This document shows, piece after piece, positions 1 through 5,806 of a DNA stretch of 12,409 nt. The DNA lies in NCBI GenBank assembly GCA_018714965.1, contig DVML01000014.1:1-12409 (forward strand), given 5' to 3'. Within the stretch, counting starts at the first letter, position 1. The number at the start of each line of letters is the position of its first letter. The translations under genes were made by a program, and so were the position numbers. Origin of the DNA: Fimihabitans intestinipullorum. GTDB lineage: Bacteria > Bacillota_I > Bacilli_A > RF39 > UBA660. Below the pieces are notes generated by a model that ran no database searches, was not told the DNA's origin, and saw nothing but the letters and a program-made list of their open reading frames with translations.

Positions 1-33
1 AACTCCTAACACAATAATAATTTTCTTTTTCAT
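1..33 (-). CDS. 5' end of a probable exported or membrane protein (partial)
   Basis: Only the first 11 codons are inside the window; they read MKKKIIIVLGV and the gene continues past the left edge. A lysine-rich start followed by a run of Ile, Val and Leu is how a signal peptide or N-terminal membrane anchor begins. A GAGGTGGG ribosome site at 37-44 precedes the ATG at a normal distance, which supports real translation. The start lies about 20 bases after the stop of the flavodoxin-like gene with no terminator between, so the two are probably co-transcribed. Nothing more about function can be said. Confidence 0.6.
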   Translation of the reverse strand, partial: MKKKIIIVLGV

Positions 34-52
34 ATACCCACCTCTATCTATA

Positions 53-532
53 TTATATCTCATGTCTTTTAACATAAGCAACAATATCATTTAAATTTTC
101 AACAGATACAAAGTTACCACCTTTTTGAAACATCTCACTCATTTCAGGCTTTTCTTTTACAATTTCTTTTGAAACTAATTTTAATAATACTTTTTTCATT
201 CCCCTCAATTTGTGATAATCAATTCCCCCACGCAAATAGAAAAATGGTTCTTCTATATGATTAGCATCTATCAATGTCTTTTGATTTTGATCACTTTTTG
301 GATAAGCTCCTATACCACAACAACATCTCACCCGATATTTTCTCCGAGCTTGCTTCCATCCAGAAATCTTAGAAGCAAAAATCCATCCCATAAAAATAAT
401 TTCATCACTACTTTTTAAATACTGCTTCGCCTCATGTAATGCATAATATGGTAAACTTAATTTATCACCTAACATCTTAGCATACTGAAAAGTATGTCCA
501 GTATTACTTTGATATACAATTGCTTTTATCAT
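53..532 (-). CDS. Flavodoxin-domain protein
   Basis: A 159-residue single-domain protein of the flavodoxin fold, expected to bind FMN and act as a cytoplasmic electron carrier or small flavin-dependent oxidoreductase. Strand 1 (KAIVYQ) runs into SNTGHT at residues 9-14, the phosphate-binding loop typical of flavodoxins (T/S-x-T-G-x-T). The next recognisable block is IIFMGWIFASKISGWKQ, matching the second flavodoxin strand and loop where many relatives have GxPxxxGxxxxW. A CCC triplet just before GIGAYP, in the next strand, is unusual. The length is normal for this family of flavodoxin-like/HemG-like proteins. The GGAGGG site at 536-541 is close to the ATG. A TATAAT at 547-552 could be its -10, but no -35 is visible. 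The redox partner is not evident; the downstream partial gene is the only operon neighbour. Confidence 0.8.
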   Translation of the reverse strand: MIKAIVYQSNTGHTFQYAKMLGDKLSLPYYALHEAKQYLKSSDEIIFMGWIFASKISGWKQARRKYRVRCCCGIGAYPKSDQNQKTLIDANHIEEPFFYLRGGIDYHKLRGMKKVLLKLVSKEIVKEKPEMSEMFQKGGNFVSVENLNDIVAYVKRHEI

Positions 533-552
533 ACACCCTCCACAAAATTATA

Positions 553-597
553 TTAAAAACCCCATTGCTATATTATAGGCAATGGGTTATTTTTATT
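553..597 (-). terminator. Rho-independent terminator of the 139-aa gene
   Basis: An inverted repeat (plus strand CCCATTGC at 562-569 against GCAATGGG at 579-586, with ATTGC/GCAAT and the C/G runs pairing) is followed on the minus strand by GGGGTTTTTA. The stop codon of the 139-aa gene at 593-595 abuts the stem. T-runs on both sides mean it could also work on the plus strand, although no plus-strand gene ends here. Confidence 0.85.
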
Positions 598-1012
598 TAT
601 CAATTAAATTTAATAAATTAATTTTAAAGATATCTTTATCAGAATGTTCTTTAGAAACCATTACGCCTTTATATACCTCTAATTCAGATTGGTGTCCTTC
701 TGTTAAAATATCTTCGGGTTGAATTGTTTCTAACATTAAAATTTTATTTTCTTCATATACATGGTAAATCACTTTAATATCACCATGCACTTTAGAAAAC
801 ATAATATCTGTTGGTAACTTTAGTTCATATGTCCTTGTTTTTTTTACTTGATTCGTAGCGACAAGCTCTCCTAAAAATTGTCCATCTTTTAGCTTTGGAT
901 AATAATCAAAATATAATTTTTTATATGCCAACATATTATATTTTTTTAATGAACGTTCTAATTTATGAAATTCATTTTCATTCACATAATCAAATACATA
1001 TGCTTCTTTCAT
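593..1012 (-). CDS. Uncharacterised 139-aa protein
   Basis: I do not recognise this family. It is a soluble-looking 139-residue protein with no signal peptide, membrane span or cysteine. The N-terminal third is rich in Lys and Tyr (KKYNMLAYKKLYFDYYPKL); the middle looks like alternating beta strands (TYELKLPTDIMFSK, DIKVIYHVYEENKILMLETI). The end, IFKINLLNLIDK, could be a helix. The start is well supported by AGGAGGG at 1019-1025, six bases before the ATG. It is a single-gene unit: it has its own promoter at 1089-1117, a leader of about 70 bases and its own terminator at 553-597. A small hairpin places the start codon in its loop. With neither homology nor operon partner visible, no function is assigned. 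Confidence 0.8.
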   Translation of the reverse strand: MKEAYVFDYVNENEFHKLERSLKKYNMLAYKKLYFDYYPKLKDGQFLGELVATNQVKKTRTYELKLPTDIMFSKVHGDIKVIYHVYEENKILMLETIQPEDILTEGHQSELEVYKGVMVSKEHSDKDIFKINLLNLIDK

Positions 1013-1018
1013 GCATAT
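998..1018 (-). promoter_or_regulatory. Hairpin displaying the start codon of the 139-aa gene
   Basis: On the minus strand ATATGC lies directly downstream of the Shine-Dalgarno sequence. It can pair with GCATAT inside codons 4-6, leaving a 9-base loop ATGAAAGAA that begins with the start codon. The stem is only 6 bp and partly AT, so it may be marginal, but its placement could affect initiation. Confidence 0.35.
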
Positions 1019-1048
1019 CCCTCCTCATGATGTTGGACATAGAAACGC

Positions 1049-1066
1049 TAGGGACTTCCCCCCCTA
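1049..1066 (-). promoter_or_regulatory. G-run hairpin in the leader of the 139-aa gene
   Basis: In the predicted leader, TAGGG (1062-1066) can pair with CCCTA (1049-1053) around a GGGGAAGT loop. A run of seven Gs is conspicuous in this AT-rich sequence and is the densest GC patch among the gaps. It matches no riboswitch class I recognise. Confidence 0.3.
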
Positions 1067-1088
1067 TTATTATCCTATTACACTAAAA

Positions 1089-1117
1089 ATCATATCATAC
1101 TTCATATCTAAAGTCAA
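1089..1117 (-). promoter_or_regulatory. Sigma-A-type promoter of the 139-aa gene
   Basis: The -35 TTGACT (1112-1117) and -10 TATGAT (1089-1094) are separated by exactly 17 bp, and TGA precedes the -10 as an extended element. A second TATGAT overlaps it five bases upstream (1094-1099) but would leave only 12 bp of spacer, so the downstream copy is preferred. The predicted start is near 1082, giving a leader of about 70 bases. Confidence 0.75.
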
Positions 1118-1156
1118 ACAAAGAAAAGAAAAAAGTATATGAAATTTCATATACTT
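1118..1156 (-). terminator. Terminator of the surface-protein operon
   Basis: A perfect 24-base palindrome at 1133-1156 (core ATGAAATTTCAT) is followed on the minus strand by CTTTTTTCTTTTCTTTG. It overlaps the stop codon at 1155-1157 of the 637-aa gene. The next promoter's -35 begins immediately after the T-rich tail. Confidence 0.85.
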
Positions 1157-3068
1157 ATTTTTGCATACCACCTTGTGTAACTTGATTTTTTGAAGCTTCT
1201 AATAGTGCAGCTTTTTCTTGCTCTAAATCTTGAATAGCTTCAGTTGTAGGGGTTACAGGAGCGTTCGCATTCTCTTTATCAAGTTCAGCTTGAATTTGAT
1301 CACGAATTGCTTGTTCTTCTTCTGGAGTTAATGCGTCTCCCTCTTCAACAACCCATGCGTTTCCATTAGAATCTACTTCGACTTGATTTCCACCATCGAC
1401 AAATGTATGATTTTCATCTTCTTGAATTTGATTTCCATTATTATCAACGACAATTTGATCTTCTTCTGGTAATGGTTCAAATTCTACGGTAGAATCTTGA
1501 TTCAAATTATCCTCAGCTTCATTTGGATCATACATTGGAATATCTGGATCATACTCTCCTCCACCTGGGTTGATTGTAATATCATGTCCATCATCTGTAG
1601 AGAAAGAACCATCAGGCTTTTGTACAATTCCTGGAGCTGGTGTAATTGGTGATTCAGAAATCACTTCTCCTCCGGTAGTATTATTACTTCCTTTTCCTGT
1701 ATCACTTGGCCCTCCAATTACTTTATCAATAACATATCCATTTTCTATTTGCGTTGATTCATCAACAGTTGATGGAATTTGTGCACCAGAGACATCTAAT
1801 GAATTTCTAAAGTCATCTCTACTTGGATTTGCTACATATTTGTATCCATTTTCTTTAATTAATTTATCAGTCAACTCATTGATTTGAATGATAATTTCAT
1901 CGAATGTTGCGTTTTCTTCTTCTGGAACAGCGAATGTTCCTTCTTCGATTTTTTCTTGATAATTTTCAATCTTTTCAAATTGATCTCGCCAAGCTTTTCG
2001 ATATTGTCCACGTAAAGTAGAAGAAACGACTTGACTATAATCTTCTTGTCCACGAGCTTTTTCAATTTCATCTTTTACTTCTTTCTCGCAGTCATTATCA
2101 ATTGGCATTCCTTCACTGGCAATTCTAAATACATCATCTGTCATAACTTGTTGACCTTCTGCTGCATTGATTGTCATAATACGCATTTCATCGTCAAGCA
2201 AAGAAACAAAATACATTGTTTGAGCACTATACTTCGTGTAAGTATCTGTCGTCCAAGTCTTTGTAATCAAATCATTTAACTTGGAAGCAGCTTCCTCACG
2301 TTCTGCGTCTGTCTTTGCCTCTCTATATTGTAACCATAATTCTTGACGTTGTTCGATCGGTTCTCTTTCTTTATTAGAAGAAATTACATTCTCCCAATCG
2401 AGTGTCGTATCACTTGTAATCGTCGCAAAGTCCTCTGCATAAATATGAGCTTGATTTAAGAACGCACGATCTAAATCTTCAACTGTCGTGATAATACCAT
2501 CCATTGCTGCAATATCACGTTCATCCCATTGACCATTCATATTCATGGCAAGTGCGAAGCGAACTAAATTTGCAGAATCAACATTTCCAAGATTTTCTCT
2601 ATCGAGAGAAACACCCTCATCAATAGAAATTCCTTTTTCTATATTTTCCGCTCTAAACTCACTTAAATTTTCAACTAATTCATCATTTACATTTGGATTA
2701 AAACTCTGAAGGCTCTCATCTACAGGTGCATAAAGCTTATCTAAATTCGTCACTGTTGCATTTTGATTAGAATCATTCATAGCAACTCCAGAATTCATAT
2801 TTCCTAAAGTGTATCCCCCAATACCGGTAGTAAGAACCACGCCGGCAAGTGCTAATTTTTTCCAATGTCTTTTTGCAAAGTTTCCAACCTTTCCTCTATG
2901 TTTAGAGGAAAGGTCACTCAACTTTGATTGAGCATGCAACATTAAATCTTCTTTTTCTTCAGCAGTTAATCTAACACTATTATCAATCATATCAATACAT
3001 TTTTGAATTGTATCATGATCTATAGCACCATCGATTACTTTTTTATATTCATCAAAATAATTTTCCAT
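1155..3068 (-). CDS. N-in/C-out membrane-anchored acidic surface protein, function unknown
   Basis: I do not recognise the family of this 637-residue protein. Residues 1-66 are predicted cytoplasmic and helical (acidic, then basic: KHRGK...KRHWKK). Residues 71-88 are one membrane span (LALAGVVLTTGIGGYTLG), and the basic flank puts the N-terminus inside and about 550 residues outside. The ectodomain to about residue 410 looks largely helical and rich in Asp, Glu, Asn and Gln. After about residue 430 it becomes low-complexity, with Gly/Ser/Pro stretches (TPAPG, NPGGGEYDPD) and two VDxNGN units. It ends in an acidic helix and GGMQK. There is no LPxTG sorting motif. The start has AAAGGGG at 3077-3083. 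It follows the 449-aa surface gene by 21 bases without a terminator, so the two share a transcript and perhaps an envelope complex; that is inference. A few cysteines are present, one on the cytoplasmic side. Confidence 0.85.
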   Translation of the reverse strand: MENYFDEYKKVIDGAIDHDTIQKCIDMIDNSVRLTAEEKEDLMLHAQSKLSDLSSKHRGKVGNFAKRHWKKLALAGVVLTTGIGGYTLGNMNSGVAMNDSNQNATVTNLDKLYAPVDESLQSFNPNVNDELVENLSEFRAENIEKGISIDEGVSLDRENLGNVDSANLVRFALAMNMNGQWDERDIAAMDGIITTVEDLDRAFLNQAHIYAEDFATITSDTTLDWENVISSNKEREPIEQRQELWLQYREAKTDAEREEAASKLNDLITKTWTTDTYTKYSAQTMYFVSLLDDEMRIMTINAAEGQQVMTDDVFRIASEGMPIDNDCEKEVKDEIEKARGQEDYSQVVSSTLRGQYRKAWRDQFEKIENYQEKIEEGTFAVPEEENATFDEIIIQINELTDKLIKENGYKYVANPSRDDFRNSLDVSGAQIPSTVDESTQIENGYVIDKVIGGPSDTGKGSNNTTGGEVISESPITPAPGIVQKPDGSFSTDDGHDITINPGGGEYDPDIPMYDPNEAEDNLNQDSTVEFEPLPEEDQIVVDNNGNQIQEDENHTFVDGGNQVEVDSNGNAWVVEEGDALTPEEEQAIRDQIQAELDKENANAPVTPTTEAIQDLEQEKAALLEASKNQVTQGGMQK

Positions 3069-3089
3069 GACAAACGCCCCTTTCTATAA

Positions 3090-4439
3090 TTATTTTTCCT
3101 TTTTATTTCCAGTTAAATTATAACCGAGTTCAAATAAGTTGGTATCGTTACAATTACTCCATTTGTAATCTTTTGAACCAGATTTCAATTCTCTTGTACG
3201 ATATCTATAATATTTTACTTTTGTTTCAACTTTTACTTGTTTATACACTGGCTCTCTTACAACCGTTGTCTCATAATCTACTACGACATCGATCGTACCA
3301 TAGACATCGACTGTCTCAGTCTTATATTGTGTACATCCATATACTTTATTTGCTACTGGGTATGAAGTTCTCGTATATTTCTCAGCTGTCCAATATTTTT
3401 CTCCACCACAGTCTCCACAGTTCTCTTGACTAGAATGAATATTTTCATATTTTACTGTTGCAGAGTTAGCAGGAATAGAATAAACTTTTACAATTCCTTG
3501 ATATACCCAATCTCCATAACGATATTCACCCGTTGGTTGGTAAGTATATCCGTAACTAGCACAAGATGTTACTTGTTTTGTTCCAACTTTAACTTGACGT
3601 TTTCCATAGATAGGTTTGTTTGGATCTTTCTTCGTAATATTATTATAACCTATTAATTTATTAGCAGTTGTTACTTCTGTCTCAGTTTTTGTATCAACTT
3701 GTCTCAAGTCGTTTGCAGTTACTGAATTTTTAGACCAACTTGACCAACTTCCCCATGGACCGTATGATCCATCTGTTACTTTTAAGTACTCACAAATATA
3801 TTCTTTTCCTGGAGCTGGTGTAGGCGTTGGATTTCCTGGATCAGGAGTTGGTGTTGGGTTGCCTGGATCTGGTGTAGGTGTTGGTTGTCCAGGATTTCCT
3901 GGGTTTCCAGGATTACTTGGATCATTTACAGTTCCTTTGACAACTGGATTAGATGGACGAATCACTGGGGTTTTAACATCTGCTTCATCTTTCTCACAAA
4001 TTGTCGTCTTACAGTAATCGTAGCATCCCATATAAACTAAGATATAGTTTTCTTGTTCAGAACACTTCAAATTAACTTTCATAACGAATTCTTCATCGTA
4101 TTTTGTAATTTCGACATAAGACTCGTCATGATCACATTTTTTACCCTTACTATCCGTAAATTCAATCAATAACTTTTTATCTAGCATCTCGCCTAAAGTC
4201 ATCGATACTTTATCACCGACGTTTTGTGGTAAACGTGGTGTCGTATAGTAACCTTTTGCCGCATCTTTCATGATTAAAATATTTTCACTAAAGATTCTAT
4301 CATATAATGGTTGTAAAGAATCTTTAACGAATTGTTTTGATGGGAATAACCACATCAAAATAAAGACGAATAAAATTACAAATAATATTTGTAATATGAC
4401 GTCTTTTACTGAGAAATTGTCTTGTCTTTCGTTATACAT
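3090..4439 (-). CDS. Membrane-anchored protein with pilin-like and thrombospondin-like regions
   Basis: This 449-residue exported protein has a short cytoplasmic tail and a strong membrane span at about residues 13-32 (ILQILFVILFVFILMWLF), an uncleaved anchor. Residues about 45-150 follow a pattern I associate with pilin-like ectodomains: a helix (ILIMKDAAKGYY), then PQNVGDKVSMTLGEML, then strands with paired cysteines (KKC, NLKC, GCYDYC). A GNPGNPGQ stretch leads into three copies of a 9-residue Pro/Thr repeat at 186-212, a likely stiff linker. W229, W232 and W235 then form a WxxWxxW motif as in thrombospondin type 1 repeats. The tail is strand-rich and ends with alternating Arg (412, 414, 416), W427 and C430. 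I count eleven cysteines, so disulfides are plausible. There is no sortase signal. It is first in a two-gene operon with its own promoter, and AAAGGGGG at 4447-4454 fixes the start. The ligand or partner is unknown. Confidence 0.85.
   Translation of the reverse strand: MYNERQDNFSVKDVILQILFVILFVFILMWLFPSKQFVKDSLQPLYDRIFSENILIMKDAAKGYYTTPRLPQNVGDKVSMTLGEMLDKKLLIEFTDSKGKKCDHDESYVEITKYDEEFVMKVNLKCSEQENYILVYMGCYDYCKTTICEKDEADVKTPVIRPSNPVVKGTVNDPSNPGNPGNPGQPTPTPDPGNPTPTPDPGNPTPTPAPGKEYICEYLKVTDGSYGPWGSWSSWSKNSVTANDLRQVDTKTETEVTTANKLIGYNNITKKDPNKPIYGKRQVKVGTKQVTSCASYGYTYQPTGEYRYGDWVYQGIVKVYSIPANSATVKYENIHSSQENCGDCGGEKYWTAEKYTRTSYPVANKVYGCTQYKTETVDVYGTIDVVVDYETTVVREPVYKQVKVETKVKYYRYRTRELKSGSKDYKWSNCNDTNLFELGYNLTGNKKEK
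3804..3884 (-). repeat. Three 27-bp coding repeats (Pro/Thr linker)
   Basis: Three tandem 27-base units encode PTPTPDPGN, PTPTPDPGN and PTPTPAPGK. Codon usage differs between copies although the protein repeat is nearly exact, which suggests selection on the linker as well as duplication. Copy number could vary between strains. Confidence 0.85.
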
Positions 4440-4469
4440 AATCGTTCCCCCTTTAAAATTATGGTCGAT

Positions 4470-4498
4470 ATCCTAGCACAGATACAATAACTTGTCAA
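4470..4498 (-). promoter_or_regulatory. Promoter of the surface-protein operon
   Basis: A perfect -35 TTGACA (4493-4498), a 17-bp spacer and -10 TAGGAT (4470-4475) preceded by TGC (extended -10). The predicted start near 4463 gives a leader of about 24 bases containing the AAAGGGGG site. Confidence 0.8.
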
Positions 4499-4580
4499 AT
4501 TATGACTTAATTTCAATTAAAACTCAAACCTCTCTCACTTCTTTTGTTATGAGTTATCATACCACAAAACAAGGGAAAAG

Positions 4581-4850
4581 TCAATCAGTGATACGAACAA
4601 TTGTACTGCCAGGATTATAATAAAAAGTCTTATATTCTACCACCTTTTTATTTCTTCTTAAAGTCTCATGTGTCGTCGTTCGAAGTACTCCACTTCCTAT
4701 GCCGTGAACAATAACAAAAATCGGCTGTTTTAACCTGATATTCTCTTTGATAAAATCTTGAATCGCCACACGAGCAGTCTCTCTATCATATCCGTGCAAA
4801 TCTAACTTTGGATATGAATCGATAAATATCACATCATCTAAAGTCTGCAC
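4581..4850 (-). CDS. Stand-alone Smr-domain protein (GTG start)
   Basis: An 89-residue protein that is essentially one Smr (MutS2 C-terminal-like) domain. The diagnostic LDLHG is at residues 16-20 and HGIGSGVLR at 49-57, followed by a TH..L segment and a final GSTIVRI strand. Smr domains are known as nucleases on branched DNA or, in several recent cases, on mRNA of stalled ribosomes; which applies here cannot be told from sequence. The start is GTG at 4848-4850, with a modest GAGAG upstream, and it overlaps the kinase gene's end by 17 bases. This suggests translational coupling. No alternative ATG lies before LDLHG. No convincing terminator follows; a weak hairpin lies at 4521-4555. Confidence 0.88.
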   Translation of the reverse strand: MQTLDDVIFIDSYPKLDLHGYDRETARVAIQDFIKENIRLKQPIFVIVHGIGSGVLRTTTHETLRRNKKVVEYKTFYYNPGSTIVRITD

Positions 4851-5733
4851 AAAGTTCTCTCACTTCTTCCTTCGTCGGAATGGAATATCTTCCCCCTACT
4901 TTGGTTACAGACAAACCTCCGGCGATATTTGAAATTTTGATTGTCGTCTCGTAATCAAAACCATTCGCTATCCCATAGGTAAATGCACCATGGAAAATAT
5001 CTCCAGCTCCCGTCGAATCTACTGCATCTACTTTAATCGATGTCATCAACTTTACCTGATTTTCATACTGATACAGACATCCTTGAGATTCTAATGTCAC
5101 AACGAGATGATTATGAAAAATGCTCTCTAGTTTCATATATAGATCTGTCATTGTCTCAATGCTGTCGTAATTCATTTGAATTCCTGATACTTCTTCAGCA
5201 AATTCTTTAGAACAAACAACATAATTAACCATCTTAGATAATTCGATAATTTCATCTGTCGGTCTACCGGCGTCGATGATACTAATCGCATTAGGATATC
5301 GCTTTAAAAGTTCCTTCGATAATTCATATTCTTGTCCATCCAATAATATGACATCCGGCTCAAAATCAAGTTCGATTGGTTTCATTCTCATATCTTCTTT
5401 TCGATACGTTAGAATCGTTCTCGATCCGGCACTTTTATTCGCAATAATCATACTCGATGTCGTCTCATACGCTCCGTTCTGTTCTAAATATTTTGTATTC
5501 ACTCCAATTTCATCAAATTCTTTTTTTATACGATCTCCATAAAGATCCTTCCCAACAACACCAGCAAACGCAACGTCCATTCCCCATTTTCCAAGTAGAT
5601 AAGCGCTGTTGCTTGCAGGACCTCCCCCACATTCAACTCTCTCTTTTACTCTATTTTTCGTATTTTCTACAGGAAAGTGATCCATCGGAATTGTAATATC
5701 GTAAGCTGCATGTCCGATGCATAGTATTTTCAT
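4834..5733 (-). CDS. PfkB-family carbohydrate/nucleoside kinase
   Basis: A 299-residue ribokinase-fold enzyme that should transfer phosphate from ATP to a sugar or nucleoside. The N-terminus has the strand KILCIGHAAYD, then the substrate-side glycine motif CGGGPASNSAYLLGKWG (PfkB signature 1 region) and VGKDLYGD. Signature 2 is DSTGAGDIFHGAF, with D245 as the expected catalytic base and GAG forming the anion hole. Length and motif spacing are normal, so it appears intact. The substrate cannot be read from sequence: ribokinase, pseudouridine kinase and other PfkB members share these motifs, and no transporter or catabolic gene is adjacent. It is first in a two-gene unit with the overlapping Smr gene. 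GGTGAT at 5739-5744 is the ribosome site. The best promoter would start the mRNA almost at that site. Confidence 0.9.
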   Translation of the reverse strand: MKILCIGHAAYDITIPMDHFPVENTKNRVKERVECGGGPASNSAYLLGKWGMDVAFAGVVGKDLYGDRIKKEFDEIGVNTKYLEQNGAYETTSSMIIANKSAGSRTILTYRKEDMRMKPIELDFEPDVILLDGQEYELSKELLKRYPNAISIIDAGRPTDEIIELSKMVNYVVCSKEFAEEVSGIQMNYDSIETMTDLYMKLESIFHNHLVVTLESQGCLYQYENQVKLMTSIKVDAVDSTGAGDIFHGAFTYGIANGFDYETTIKISNIAGGLSVTKVGGRYSIPTKEEVRELCADFR

Positions 5734-5750
5734 ATGTTATCACCAATTCT

Positions 5751-5759
5751 ATTGTATCA
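5751..5759 (-). promoter_or_regulatory. Extended -10 promoter of the kinase-Smr unit
   Basis: TGA followed by TACAAT (5751-5756) lies just after the folD terminator. No good -35 is visible in the preceding T/C-rich tract, so it would depend on the TGn element. The predicted start near 5744 coincides with the GGTGAT ribosome site. Confidence 0.5.
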
Positions 5760-5766
5760 TAAAAAG

Positions 5767-5804
5767 AGATAAGAAAAAGAAAAAGTGATGAAATTCATCA
5801 CTTT
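5767..5804 (-). terminator. Terminator of the folD operon
   Basis: A 23-base inverted repeat at 5782-5804 (11-bp arms AAAGTGATGAA/TTCATCACTTT) is followed on the minus strand by TTTTTCTTTTTC. It begins three bases after the folD stop codon. Confidence 0.88.
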
Positions 5805-5806
5805 CT

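Noticed and set aside
547..552. A promoter for the flavodoxin-like gene
   Set aside because: TATAAT is present, but no -35 or TGn lies at a usable distance and the upstream bases are a terminator stem. Kept only as a remark in the gene entry.
1570..1887. A 105-codon plus-strand reading frame opposite the 637-aa gene
   Set aside because: It lacks a ribosome site, lies wholly inside a well-supported gene on the other strand and reads like an antisense shadow (Ser/Pro/Ile-rich). The other plus-strand frames fail the same way.
3804..3930. A CRISPR-like or satellite repeat array
   Set aside because: The 27-bp units are contiguous, in frame and encode a Pro/Thr linker; there are no spacers.
4512..4560. 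A terminator for the Smr gene (AACTCA/TGAGTT with a TTTTAATT tail)
   Set aside because: Only 6 bp of stem around a 20-plus-base loop, with a broken T-run. Too weak to call, so the end of the kinase-Smr transcript is unresolved.
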